Of a DNA stretch of 64,000 nucleotides, positions 35,182-47,608 are shown piece after piece; positions within the stretch are counted from its first letter, which is position 1, and every line of letters starts with the position of its first letter. Origin of the DNA: Geosiphon pyriformis (lineage: Eukaryota > Glomeromycota > Glomeromycetes > Archaeosporales > Geosiphonaceae); contig JAAOMT010000664.1 in NCBI GenBank assembly GCA_016748015.1, forward strand, positions 1,899,799 through 1,963,798. Direction: 5' to 3'. The translations under genes were made by a program, and so were the position numbers. Under the pieces are notes generated by a model. That model worked only from the letters and a program-made list of their open reading frames with translations. It had not been told where the DNA came from and made no database searches.

Positions 35182-38170
35182 CATTTTATTGAGTAAAGTC
35201 TAATTACTATTGAATATATAAAACCAGACTAAGTAACTCAAATTAAATACAATTTATGTACTTACTATATGTAGCTAGCCATTTAAGCCAGATAAGACAA
35301 CATTATATACTTATATAAACACATATATTACTATTCAAACCAGAAAAAAAAGATAATTTGCATTTATTAAAACTAATTACAAAAGACTTAATAATACTAA
35401 GCAACTAAATTATTTCATTTAATAGCATAAACATTATATTATAAGACAATTTTAATATTAAACCACTATTTTTAATTAATCCAGTCTTTTTCATATCTAC
35501 TCTATATTTAGATTTTATCAGCCATACTTTAATATGATATAATTTTACCAAATATTTTACATATTCAATAATAGTAAAAACAGTTTCTTTTTTTTTATCA
35601 AAAATTCTAAGTCCATATACCAATGTTTTAACATAAATCTCTTACAAATTAATATATACAGATTTATATCTGAAGAATATCCAGAAAGTATATACAAAAT
35701 AGCAAAGAAAAATAAATTACAAATACCTGTCAATATAACTTATTATGCAAATACTTCAGCCAAAATTTTTTTATAAACACTAAAATTTCAGACACAAATA
35801 AAGACATGATCAAATAATTTTATTTTATTACATAGCAAATACAATATATCAGAATAATTTTTATCATACAATCTTTTCCTAACTACTACTGATATCTATT
35901 TATGTATAACTTTTATCAAGTACATATACAGATTGACAGATTTTTTACTAATAAACCCAAAAAGCATATGCAAATTAGGATGCCAAATCTGTACTATAGC
36001 CATTCAATTTACTTTTTTAATCAGTACATTTGGAATTATATTATAACTAAGGCCAGTTTTTTATCAAATGTGATAAACAGACCTAAATAAATCCTAAACA
36101 AAATAACAAGTATTGCCAAACACAGCTGTGTTTTTAGCCATCAAAAAATGTTTATGCATTCTTTTTGACAAAGAAAAGAAAGAATAAACAGTTTTATCCA
36201 TAATTACATTAGTATTTATATTGCCAAAAATCTTTGAATGATTTTTAATCTTTACCCAATTTACAGTAATATTTTTATTCTAATCAGATTAACAATATGT
36301 CTTTTTTCTATTCAGCATTGATTATAAAAATCTGGCACAGCTAATATCACCTTAAATACATATGAATTAATAACAGTTTGACTGTTTAAATACAAAATAA
36401 CTGCACAAAAAAATGGAACACACTTTAAAAACAAAGCAACAGTCTGTAATTTAGCCATAATAAAAAACAGAAGTTCATGTATTCAAACACTAATATTTAT
36501 ATTTACAACTGGAAAGTAAGCAATAGTTTTATTAGCAATATTAGCAAAACCAGCATTTTTTAAAGACTTATTTGTATAAACTTTTATTGAACCAAACCAA
36601 ATTTTATGCAAATAATTTTATATATTAGAAAACTTTTTTGATTCTAAAATATTCAAGCCAAATAACCAAACTGTTTTGGCTGAATTAACCAACAAAAAAC
36701 TTTTATCATGCAAAAATTTTAATATAATCTTAAACCAATAAGGCACAGAATCTTTAAGATCTAATTTTTTCTATTAGTAAAAAGTTTTTAGTCCATTATA
36801 TTGTCTTTTTTATCTAAAAGCCTATTAATAAATACAATTCCAAACTGCTTCAGAAAATAAATAGAATTAAAGTACAAGACTTTCTTTAAAATAACTAATA
36901 TTGAAAACTTATTAGAACTATACAATACATTGAGCAAATTGTTTATTAAAGACAACTTACAGTCCAAAAAAATCTTTATTACTTTGGCCAAAAAATTGTT
37001 TATTCAACTAATATATAACTTAATAGAGAACTGCAAAAAATTCAAAAGAGCTTAATTCAAAATCTACAAATTCAAGAATTTGTAATTAAATAAATATTCA
37101 AGAATACTTAAAGTATTAAAAAAAGTGACTAATACAGCTAATTTTTTTTTAGACTGCACTTGCTCAAATAGTTTCAAATTATACAAAAAAAAATGATACA
37201 AAGTCTTATTAAGAAAATTATGTGACAAACAGGCTTTAAACTTAAAGTCTTTTTTAATTATAACATTCTACTTATAATATACACTAAATGAGACAAAACT
37301 AAATTAAGTTTTATAACTGACTATGGATTACAAAATAGCTAATACCAAATAAGAAAACTGCTTATCTGTAATAATTTTATTAAGTATCATATTAACAAAA
37401 AATCAAACATTAAAATAAATCTTGGCCAGACTTGACTTAAACAACCCTTTGGTAAACAAAAAAATTCTCAGATATTTGTAAGTTTTACTCTTCTTGGCCA
37501 TTAAAATTAGTAGACTACTAATACTCAAAAAAGCAATCTTGATACTCTAGTTGATTGGAATAGTTATCATTTTCTTATTATTAATAGAAATATTATTGAT
37601 TGAAAAAAATTTATTAATAATATTTAGAGCATACTGCATAAAAAATTGACAATCTCCAATCCAAATTGTATTGTTTATAAATGTGTTAGCAGCAAAAAAA
37701 GATAACATCTTATTATTATTCTTTATTCTGTTTGTTTTAACCACAAACTTAGTATTAATACAGTATTTATACAAATACTTATGTCTCTTAATCTTACATA
37801 AGAGTAAATTATAGAAAATTCTTTAAAGAAAAAATAAAAAAACTTCTTTCTGATTCAATTTATCATGCACTCTATAGTCATTTGAGAGACCAAAATCAGT
37901 TATTACCCTATTGATTCTGTTCTTATATATACTGCCAAAAAACTTAATAAACTGTTCATATATCTTAATTTATTACAAGCTGGCTTTTAAGTAGTGTTAT
38001 CTAACTGAATTATAAGTTTTGCATATGTTTTGCAAGACCAACCAGATTTTTTTATTTTTTTTTAGAATATCCTTAATCACTAATTTAACAACAAATATAG
38101 AGAACCAAGTAAAAGTATTTTTTAAAACCAAAAAATTATTGCCATAAAGAACACCAAACTTGTTACATGT
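35182..38170 (-). mobile_element. LINE copy 4, 3' part (minus), heavily decayed
   Basis: Minus-strand 3' UTR matches copies 1 and 2 (35200-35310, including the complement of GGCTAGCCACATGTAG). Going upstream it covers the ORF2 C terminus (35405-35623, IKVWLIKSKYRVDMKKTGL), RNase H, and the RT region with FINNTIW at about 37680 (FVDDTIW in sister copies, both D changed to N). The homology stops at 38170 at the 5' LTR of Gypsy element B and resumes at 49262. It is far more A/T-rich than copies 1-3, with many stops. The LINE therefore predates every other element stacked in this cluster. Confidence 0.85.
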
Positions 38171-38327
38171 TGTTACTCATAGGAATTAAGAATATCATAG
38201 TTAGAGAAATAGCTAATCAAAAATAGACATAGTAACAGAGAAATTCCAGAATTCTTCTGAAAAAATTGCAGGATTCCAGAATTCCAGAATTGCAAGATTC
38301 CAAGAATTTTATATAATACCAATTATG

Positions 38328-38336
38328 TATATATAG
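38328..38336 (+). promoter_or_regulatory. TATA box of Gypsy B 5' LTR
   Basis: TATATATAG. The same box with the same flanks (ATG before, CA after) is in the 3' LTR at 48504-48512 and in the 5' LTR of element C at 51028-51036, so it survives decay and is the likely core promoter. Confidence 0.6.
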
Positions 38337-38659
38337 CAGTAGTATTAGAAGTGAGAAAAGTATTCAAAATTTGGTTCAGTTTTAATTTAGTATCCCCTTT
38401 TTTATCTATTAATTAACTTTTACTTCATGAATAGTTATTATTACCTGAAGTAAATTTATTAATAAATATTAAATAAACATACTTATTATTATCTAATTTA
38501 TGTTATTATTATTTAATTGAGAATTTGAATTATTTTTTTAGTTATTAACACTTTATGTTAATAACATTCAATACTTAACTACATTAAAATAATAGTTCTT
38601 AATTATGACTATTAATAGAATATTAATTTTTTCTTTCTTTTATTTCTTTTTTTTTTTTT

Positions 38660-38666
38660 TTTTTTT

Positions 38667-38754
<88 letters not shown>
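38660..38754 (+). repeat. long oligo-T tract in LTR
   Basis: About 95 bases, almost all T, with a single G. The same position in the other B/C-type LTRs is a TTTTTATTTC or TTTTA tract (48805-48870, 51318-51360, reversed at 20698-20755 and 62267-62312), so this copy has expanded by slippage. Confidence 0.85.
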
Positions 38755-38755
<1 letters not shown>

Positions 38756-38883
38756 TTGCTTCATTAATTTACTAACAAATTAAAGAGATTAAGCACTAAG
38801 TAATTAACATTAAAAGGACTGGTAAAAGACCTAGGAATAAGGGTAAACACTCAGAATTTGAAAATAGCTTACCAAAAAACCGG

Positions 38884-39825
38884 TGTTACCAATAAAATTT
38901 TAGCCATTAATTAGCATAAAATTACTCTTCTAATTTCTAATATTAATTAATATATATTATTATTATTTTAATTATTACTTATTAATTAATCAAATTATCA
39001 AATATTACTATTCAATTAATAACTTGATTTGTATTATAGAAATTAAGATGATCAAATTACACAATATCCTAATTTATTTAATAGTTAAAATTCGCCAAAA
39101 TTGATAGAAATTGGTCGAAATAATCAATAGTTTATAAAAATAATTTGTAGTTTGCCAAAATATATTTTTAGTTTACTAAAATTATAGCAAAAAAAAAAGT
39201 GCAAGTTTAAAGACTAATACTATAACAAGTTATATATAAAAAAAACTTCTTTTTTTAAGAAAATATATCTTATCTTCTATTAGAACAAATTATTTTTTAC
39301 ATATTCTTACAAAATCAAATAAAATCAAATATTTGAAAACCAAATTTTTAAATTATTATATTTGAAATTCACAAAAACCCAACTAACATTTTGAAATTGA
39401 TTAGCTACCAATTTCAATAATCTGTTAGTGACTTTAGGCCTGAATAGAAAACGTTTCTCTTAACAGAATTCTATTTTTTTTATATTTTTTATATTTTATA
39501 TTTTTATTATTATAATTATTAGAGTAGTCTACAGACAAGATTTTTGTAGAAAAGTTATCTTTTATAGCAAAGTAATTAAATATTTTAGTGAGCTTTCAAA
39601 TAAGCAATTCCTAAAAAAGAGTTGATATTTACTACAATATAATTATACAAAGTAACTGATATAAAATTGGCCATTCCACTTATAAGTCCAGCAATTCAAA
39701 TTATAAGAGATAATTTGAAGATAAAATTCAGTTATTAGAGATCCAACTACTTCCAAAAAACATAAATTCATATTCAATAGACATTAACAACATTCAAAAA
39801 AAAAGACCAAAAACCTCCAGTAACA
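38884..39825 (+). mobile_element. solo LTR, family A, nested in Gypsy B 5' LTR
   Basis: 942 bp, TGTTACCAAT to CCAGTAACA, flanked by CCGG (38880-38883) and CTAA (39826-39829). The 3' LTR of the same host element shows the uninterrupted site as CCAG at about 48996. It contains the 20-bp repeat block at 39085-39185. It entered after the host element had inserted, because only one of the two host LTRs carries it. Confidence 0.9.
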
Positions 39826-40091
39826 CTAACTACCAAGCTGAGAAAAAAATTGATGGAAAAATTTTCTGGGAGACTACAAACATCAAAACACACCAACTTA
39901 AAAATTGAAAAAGAAACTAGAAATATTACTACAGGATATTACTATTGAATTTCTGTCTATTATACAAAAAACTCAACCAAAACTTTTAGATTACCAAAAT
40001 CTTTAGAGATTACCAATATAATTTAGCTATTGAGCACCAAGTTATGGGTTTGTTATTTATTCCAACCATCCAAATAATTATTTGTAATATT

Positions 40092-40107
40092 TGGTGCTTT
40101 CTGTGAG
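40092..40107 (+). promoter_or_regulatory. primer-binding site of Gypsy B
   Basis: TGGTGCTTTCTGTGAG begins 2 nt after the LTR end, the normal place for a tRNA primer site. Element C has TGGTACTTTCTGTGAG at 51674. The priming tRNA cannot be named without a tRNA set. Confidence 0.6.
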
Positions 40108-40153
40108 ATATAATCTAACAGAAAATTAGTACTAGCAATAATCATTTAAAACA

Positions 40154-42130
40154 GTGGCAGAATTAAAAATAATAAGAACAAATCACTTAAAATTTGCAAA
40201 ATTTTTATTTCAACAATACCATCAACAATTAGAATTAAACAGCAATTATTGGCCAGTAGAATCAGTTTTCAATTGTTATATTAATGACAGAATCACATAC
40301 TTCTTAAAAAAACCAACTAATACTGAATTAGCAAGAGAAAATTTCTATACCAAATTAATTCAATACATCAACTTACTATTAAATTACAACTTTGCTCTTA
40401 CTATTACTGAAATCAACTAAAGAATTGAAAATTACACTCAACAAAGATTTTTCACCACCTATGCAGACAAAGGCAGAAGAAAACTACAAATATTAGCAAG
40501 AATACCAAGAAATATACAACCACTTACTTAGAAAAAACTAAAAGTAGTTTTACCCATTTATCTGTCTTATTATTACATGTCTGGAAATACTATCAATATA
40601 CCATTAGGAAATGTATTATTATCAGCAAAAACACTATCAGTAAGAATAACATTCCAAAGCCAAAAAGAAAAAGCTGATTTATTGGGAACCTATGGTAATT
40701 TCTTTGAAGAATTTAAATTGCAATCACCAATGTTATTAGAATTTTGATTATTGCTATCTCAACCCAATTTTGAAGCCACTAGTTTTTGAGAAATAACCAA
40801 TTCAGAAAAGGAGAAAGATAAAGATCAAAAATTTAATTACCAAAATCTGATTCCAGAAAACCTGAAAATACAAACTCTAATTATTCCAATTCAGTAAAAT
40901 CAGAACAATCCAAATCTTATTTTTATTGTTCTTTAAAACTCATCTTTAGTAATTATAATCAACTCACTATCAGTTGCACCAATCACAGAACCACAACAAC
41001 AGCCACAACTATCATTACTCCAACAACAACAACTTTAACAACTATAACTGATCATAGCACTAATAGTATATGCTTCTATTGCCTAGTTAGAAAAGTTTAC
41101 TGGTGAAGAAAACAATGTTCAAGTTTAATTCAATGATGTCACTAAAACAATTATTACTAATAATTGGGATGATGTCAAAGCCTTACAAATCATCTTATAC
41201 TTCTTGCAAAATATTACCAATTTATAATATTAGAGTTTGATTAACAAACCTATTATCTTTGATGCATTTAAAACCAAATTTTTGAAATATTTTAGCAATA
41301 ACAATAGCATTAATTGCTTGGCAACAGCATTTACTATCATTAAACAAGGTGACACAGAAGCAGTCACTACTTATTTAAGATATTTCTATAAAAATTTGCA
41401 CCAGATTCAAGCTATTGACATTAATTATTTCACAATGCCACAAATTTTGAATTAGTTTATCTATGGCCTGTACAGTAGCTTTTTACAATATGTACATCCA
41501 TTACATTTACAAACACTTCAAGATACAGTCATGTATGCCAGAGATTTTGAATTGGTTGAATTAAAAGTCAATTATGCCCAAACTGTAAATCTAGTAATAA
41601 ACAAATCATCTGACTTGAATTCTAAACTAAAGCAATTCAGTAATTCAATTAATTAGAAATTAGAAGAATACTTAGTTAATAATTAGACAATTTATTAATC
41701 TCCACAATATTATAAAAATTCAGAAAACTCCAATTATGTTCAATAGCAATCACATTTATTATTATCATTAAGTCAACAATGACAACTAAAAATACATAAT
41801 TGCTACCACTATAGTAAACAAAGCCATCTAAAAATAAATTATTACTTCAAAAAAAATAGTCAATAATCAAGAAATCAATATTAAAATTCTGATTACAGAT
41901 TTCAAATCTTAAACTATACCAGTAATCAATTATCTAAACAATACCAATATCAGCTGTATTACTCTTAAATAATACAGCCAATTTATCAGCCACCAATCTA
42001 TTAGACTCCAACACTAGTAATTTATTAACTCTCTCAGCTCCAAATTAATTATTAGCCTCAACCAAATCAGAATCAACCTCAGAACTTACCTCAAAATAGA
42101 AATCAAAGACTGAGAACTACCCAAATTCAC
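40154..42130 (+). pseudogene. Gypsy B gag
   Basis: Decayed capsid/nucleocapsid frame starting MAELKIIRTNH. It has a Gln-rich linker (about 41000-41040, QQQPQLSLLQQQQ) and a retrotransposon-gag core at about 41240-41450 (AFKTKFLKYFSN .. AVTTYLRYFYKNLHQ). The nucleocapsid knuckle is at 41801-41842. That knuckle reads CYHYSKQSHLKINY, so two of the Cys are Tyr and the Gly is Ser, all single G-to-A changes; element C keeps it intact. Gag packages the element RNA. About a dozen in-frame stops, many replacing Q or W. Confidence 0.8.
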
Positions 42131-42449
42131 CAAAACTAGAAATTAATAATGGTAATGCACTAACTAATTTTTAGTTTAGCAGTCCAGCAATCTGGATTAT
42201 AACAAGTTAAATCAAAAACTAACTATACCCAAAACTTAAACACTCAACACTATTTAAGTTTCTTAGTATTTCCAAAAATTACCACATCCAACTTATTAGA
42301 AACCAACCAAAAACAACTTATATCTACCAGCAATATTTTACCAGCTACTATTACAGAAAACAAATTGCTCACTGCAATATTTTTCTTTAAGATTAAAAAA
42401 CCAGTCCCTGCACTATTATTTAGTAGAACTGTGCTTGAATTAAAACTCA

Positions 42450-42720
42450 TTACTGTTATGTATACAGATATTAAAGTCAATGGCCAACTGATCAAATTAA
42501 TTTTGAATAGTAATTTAGCAGACAGTATTATTACATGACCACTTATAGACTAATTAGGTCACCAAATTGATTATATTGTCTGTGCCAGAATTATCATAGC
42601 TAATGGAGCCACCAAAACACTTATTGGAGAGATTGACAACTTTTTTTTAAAGTTAACAACATCATTGTATTCATTAAAGTATTGGTGATAGAAGTCATCT
42701 AGTACTAAGTTTTTATTAGT
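42450..42720 (+). pseudogene. Gypsy B aspartic protease
   Basis: NGQLIKLILNSNLADS at about 42480 corresponds to the active-site strand of retroviral-type aspartic proteases, whose DSG here reads NSN (two G-to-A changes). Hydrophobic strands follow (IVCARIIIANGATK). The protease would cleave the polyprotein. The exact ends of the domain are not clear. Confidence 0.65.
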
Positions 42721-43064
42721 AATAACTGGCTATTCAAAACTAATGCTATACTTAACTAAAACACCCAGAAGCTATAGCTCAGCTAAAATGGTTAACATAT
42801 TAAAGTACCAGCCATGTATGGCCACTTTAAACCAAGCAATACTATTCAAACTTCACTAATTGAATTCGAGAAAAAAAAACCTATCTGAGAAGCCTACCAA
42901 GTATTATAAACCAAGAAAAACCACAACAGTTTACTGTTAGTACTTATCTGGAAAGAAAAGAAAAAAGAAAAAAAACAAAAAAAAGAAAAACTCCTAAGCA
43001 ATCATCTTTACATATACACTATACACTATTATCACTCAAAGCCAGTCAAACTATTATCAACTCA

Positions 43065-43930
43065 AACTAATTTGTGTCAATTGCAGTAAGAAATTTTCAA
43101 CAATGGGTGCATATTGTGGTGATAATAAGAAATGGCCAATAGTGACTAAATACTACTGTCAATTATGTGGTCTTGAATGTTTTGGACAACTCAAATAACA
43201 AAAAAAATGAGACAATAAATCTTGTTTTACATGTAGAATGATTCTTCCTGACAAAAAAATATGGAACAATATTTCTGAACAAGAAGGAACATATAACAAA
43301 ATGTTTTAGTACATAATTCTGATCAACAATTGGATGTGAAAAAAGATTCCAATTGACAACACCTGGAAATGAGCACTAAGATATCTAAAAAACTACCCAT
43401 ATGATAAACATGAGATCTGGAAAATGACAAGTGCCAAAGTTGAAGGTACTATATTTAGTAAATTACTGAAAATAAAAAATAACTCATTCACACTCCCTAA
43501 ACCCAAATATATTCTTATGTTTAATATTATTAATAACATTGAGGATAATTCAAAACAATTTTACAAGCATTACCAGAACTTAACACCAACTAAAGAAAAA
43601 CAAAAACAGAGGCTAAAATAATTAAATACAAGACTATGCAAACACTGCTTGATTTTTAACAATTTTGAATACTGTAATAATTGTGATCTTATCTACAATC
43701 TACTACCACACATGATCTATGCAATTCTTAAAGAGAAAAAACCAATCAGCAAGTGCATAATAGAATTAAAGTCAAAATTTAATTCTGATTCAGACTTTGA
43801 TGATAATGACAACAATAGTTTCAACTCTGTTTACTACAGCAATAACAACAATGATTCAAACTTTGATTTAAAATCTGAGCAATATATCACACTTCCAGAT
43901 CTATTTATAAAGCAGAAAATAAGATAGTTC
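43065..43930 (+). pseudogene. Gypsy B Cys-rich zinc-ribbon-like region
   Basis: Between protease and dUTPase-like domain this region has several CxxC pairs: CVNC and CQLC (43075-43170), CFTC (43233) and CKHCLIFNNFEYCNNC (43638-43685). Element C has the same last motif as CKHCLIPNDFKYCDNC. The spacing C-x2-C-x8-C-x2-C fits a zinc ribbon. Acidic and Asn/Asp-rich segments surround it (43790-43870). I know of no assigned function; nucleic-acid binding is a guess. Confidence 0.6.
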
Positions 43931-44020
43931 AGCAATAATAATGAAAATATTATATCAGAATGTACACATAATACTGATGCAAAATTTGATCTAAGATATT
44001 CAGAAAAATATACCATAATA

Positions 44021-44416
44021 TTGGAGCCCAATACATGTACTTGTATTAATCTGAAAATAGTCTTGGAAATACTGGCAACAACAATGGTTCAGTTAGCATT
44101 TAGATCTAGTTTAGCAAAAAAAGAGATTAATATCAGAAAAGAAATAATTAATACAGAATATATAAGAAATATCATCACAATATTACAAAATAATTCAAAA
44201 AAACCATATATAATTAAACCAAATAAAAAGATAGCACAGACAATATTCCTATCTTTGGTAAAAATAGCTCAATTAGTGTCAATAAGAACAAAAAAAGAAT
44301 TAGAGATCACAGTCAGAAGAAAAAATAAATTCAGATCTATAAATAAAATATATGTATCAGTCAATATGACAGAGAAAAAAACAATTAATAAGAGAAAAAT
44401 TATCTCCACTCATTAA
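44021..44416 (+). pseudogene. Gypsy B dUTPase-like domain
   Basis: 131 codons open. Five motifs of trimeric dUTPases can be followed: the motif-1 region (TCTCINLKI, residues 5-13), motif 2 RSSLAKKE (28-35; normally ending in G), motif 3 IRKEIINTEYIRN (38-50; normally with GG, D and G), motif 4 NKKIAQ (68-73) and motif 5 RRKNKFRS (99-106, where the family has a Gly-rich loop). The positions where Gly or Asp has become K, E, R, S or N are one or two G-to-A steps away. dUTPase removes dUTP and so limits uracil in cDNA. It lies just before the RT, 0.5 kb upstream. Element C (55119-55420) and element D (63870-64000) have the same domain. This copy must be inactive. Confidence 0.75.
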
Positions 44417-44929
44417 TTAGTTTCTATTTCACTATAAAACCAGTACATATTAGTGATAGAAAAAAAATAAAGAATCAGTCTCAGATTTTTGAAGCAGAAC
44501 CAACCATTTGTGAATCAAGAAAAATTGGAATCACAAATCTCTATATACTGGCCAAGAACTATAAGCACATCAAAATTTCTATCTATAATACAATAGGCAA
44601 CATTATCAAAATACTAAATAAAACTACTATCAGATACTTAAACACTAAAGTTGAGAACCAACCACCAAACACCATTCTAGATTTTTCACAATTGTGTGGA
44701 TATGTAAATATTATATTACAAATAATATATGAATGAAAAAAATATTATTTGCTCCAACCAAAACAATTGAACCAAATAAACTTGGAAAACTTAGATTTAC
44801 TTCAACATATACAGCTCAAAATACTACTCAACAACTTCATTGACATCTTTGCCAATAAAAATGAATTTGGCAGAACTGATATTATTTAATACCAAATCTA
44901 AATGGGAGATATAATGCCAATAAAACAAT

Positions 44930-45690
44930 GAGCATACAGAGTACTACCAGCAAGCCATAAGATTATTTGACAAAAAATCAACAGAATATTAGATAATAAG
45001 TTAATTTAATCATCAATAAATCTATAATTATTACTAATGGTACTAGTTTAAAAGAAAAATAGAAAAATCCACTTTTGCATAAATTATAGAAAACTTAATA
45101 GTGTTACTTGTAAAGACAATTATTCAACTCTACAAATTTAAGAGTTATTTGATGTATTTAGAAAAAAGAAATAGTTTTTAATATTGGATCTAAACAGTGG
45201 TTATTGACAAATAGTCATAAATCCAGCTGACAAAAAAAAACAGCATTTATCATTAGAAAAGGGAACTTTGAATTTGATGTTATGCTTTTCAGTTTAATGA
45301 ATACTCCAACCACTTTTTAATGGCTAATAGAAATTGTCTATATAAAATTACTATAAAAATCAATAGTAGTCTACTTGGATAACACTAATGTGTTTTCAAA
45401 AACATTTGATAATCATCTTTATTATTTTTAGCAAGTGTTTAAGAGACTAAAGAGAACTAAATTGAAATTGATCACAACCAAATGCTTCTTTAGTAAAACA
45501 AAACTAAAATTTTTAGCATTAAAACAGATCCAGACAAGATTGAGATAGTCAAGAATTTTTCAGTACCAATCAATTTAACAGAACTAAAAGCATTCTTGAA
45601 ATTTGTTGAATACTATTGTTATTTTATCCAAAACTTTTCCAAATTGGCCCAACTACTTCATTAGCTTCAAGCCAAGAATATTAAATATAA
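44930..45690 (+). pseudogene. Gypsy B reverse transcriptase
   Basis: RT domain from AYRVLPASHKI through HFCINYRKLNSV, FLILDLNSGY (first catalytic Asp kept), the LFSLMNTPTTF segment (normally FGLxNAPATF) and VVYLDNTNVFS at about 45366. In the last, the active-site YxDD reads YLDN. It continues into the connection region FSVPINLTELKAF. Several stops replace W and Q. It would copy the element RNA into cDNA. The element C copy is almost co-linear. Confidence 0.85.
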
Positions 45691-45729
45691 ATAGACTAAA
45701 ACTCAACAAAAAGCTTTTAACATCTTAAA

Positions 45730-46120
45730 AAAAAGCTTATTCAAGTCTCAGTACTAATTTATTCAAATTACAACAAGCCATTTATCATTACCACTGATGT
45801 ATTAAGTTAAACATTAGAAGCCATATTGTCTTAAAAAGAACCAGATAGAAAAAAACATCTAGTAACATATGTCAGCCAAAGTTTAAACCTAGTTGAAAAA
45901 AATTATAGAATTCCAGTACTAGAATATTTAGCTATCTATTAGGCTGTTATGAAATAAAAAAAATATTTGAGTCAAAAGTTTGATGTGTACACTAATCACA
46001 AAAGATTAACATTAATCCAGAAGCAAAAATTTGCAAATGACCACCACACAAGATGGAAAATAAAATTATCACTATTTAATTATACAGTACATTATAAAAA
46101 GGGAAAAAAAAATTGAAAAT
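45730..46120 (+). pseudogene. Gypsy B RNase H
   Basis: FIITTDVLS (Asp kept), TLEAILS, HLVTYVSQSLN, VEKNYRIPVLEYLAIY (Glu in EYLA) and FDVYTNHKRL (Asp to Asn in the usual YTDH) mark a Ty3/Gypsy RNase H. It degrades RNA in the hybrid after copying. Confidence 0.78.
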
Positions 46121-46384
46121 GTTAATAGTTTATCATAAATAAAACAAATTTAAGAACATTTTAACCCAAAAATATAACAAAAAATGAATACACAAAATAT
46201 CAATAACTCCAACATTATATTAATACTCAATAGTTTAAGGAGAAACTATTTTAAAAAGAACAAAACCACATAAAACAACAATCAAAATATTTTATTACTT
46301 ATTAAAATATATTATACTGAAAGAACAGAAAATATTCAAATTAGTTACTTAGAGTCATTACAAAACCAGAGAAAGAAACAATAC

Positions 46385-47460
46385 TATTTAACATGCATTT
46401 CAATTCAACAGCAGGATATTTTCATAAAAAAACAACCATAAAAAGAACCAGAAAAAAATACTATTGGCCATCCATGTATTCAGATATCATCTAATATGTT
46501 CAAATTTGTAATACTTGTCAAAAAAGAGAAGAAACAAGATTTAATGAACCACTAAAACTAATTAAAGTAAGACAACTATTTAATTGAATTGAAATTGACT
46601 TAGTTAAACCATTAACAATAACTAGCAGAGACAATTAGTACATAGCAGTAGCTATGGACTATCTTACATAATAGCCAGAAGCAAAAGCAATCCAAAGAGC
46701 AAATATAGAATTCATAGCCAAATTTGTTCATCAAAATTTGATTTGTTAACACAAATGTTCAAAAGAATTATTATCATATTAAAGAACTTATTTTGTAAAT
46801 AAAATATTAACAGAATTAAGTTAAAGATTTGGAATCAAATGACTATTATCATCACCATATTATTTACAAACAAATAGCTTAGTAGAAAGATTTAACAGAA
46901 TATTGTATAAAGCAATAGCAAAAATCAGCCAAAAAAACCAGGATGAATAAAATTTGTTTATGCTATTACTATTTGCTTATTGGATAATAAAGCAAGATAT
47001 TATACAAACAACATCATTTGAACTTGTTTATGATAGAACAGCAACATTACTAATTGAGATAAACATTAATATATATTTAACAAAACTAATAACAGAAGCT
47101 AACTTCCAAAGAACATTGCTAAGAAGAACATACAAATTAATAGAAATATTAAAAAACAAAAGACAAAAAGCAGCTGTTAATATTCAAAAATCATAAAAAA
47201 AACGACATAATAACTAATTACCAAATAAACCAGTTAAATTCAAGATTAAAGACAAAGTACTTTTACATTATACCAAAGCAAAAAAACAATAAAGTAGAAA
47301 ATTTGATTCCAAATAAGATAGATCATTTTACATTAAAGAAATTCTAGGAAATAGAACTTATAAACTAAGATAGAACAACAAAATCTTAGCTAAAGCAGTA
47401 CATAGAAATTGACTAAAATCATACTACAATATAGCATTATTATCTACCAATAATATTTCA
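46385..47460 (+). pseudogene. Gypsy B integrase
   Basis: The HHCC region is at 46392-46540 (H .. YFHKKTT .. CNTCQKRE). The catalytic core has AVAMDYLT (first Asp, about 46657) and, at the second Asp, LLSYxRTYFVN (Asp lost). The Glu is in SLVERFNRI (46884). The usual trailing segment EILGNRTYKLR .. KAVHRN is at about 47340-47410. Integrase inserts the cDNA and makes the 4-bp duplications seen for these LTR insertions. There is no chromodomain that I can recognise. Confidence 0.82.
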
Positions 47461-47608
47461 CAACTGGAAGTACAAAGAATATTAATCAAACCAGATAAGA
47501 TTCTATAAGATTTAGAACTAATTATTATCATTGAAGCAAACACATTGAACTGATCTATCATAAAAGTATATAAAAAACCAGCACATACAACAAAAACAAC
47601 AAAAAAAG

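Larger units (their letters stand above)
38171..40089 (+). repeat. 5' LTR of Gypsy B (contains nested family-A LTR)
   Basis: Starts TGTTACTCATAGG and ends TTATTTGTAATA. Without the nested LTR (38884-39825) and its extra 4 bp it is 973 bp, close to the 983-bp 3' LTR at 48279-49261. The U3 part has repeated CCAGAATT units (38230-38310), a TATATATAG box at 38328-38336 and a T tract of about 90 bases at 38660-38754. Confidence 0.9.
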
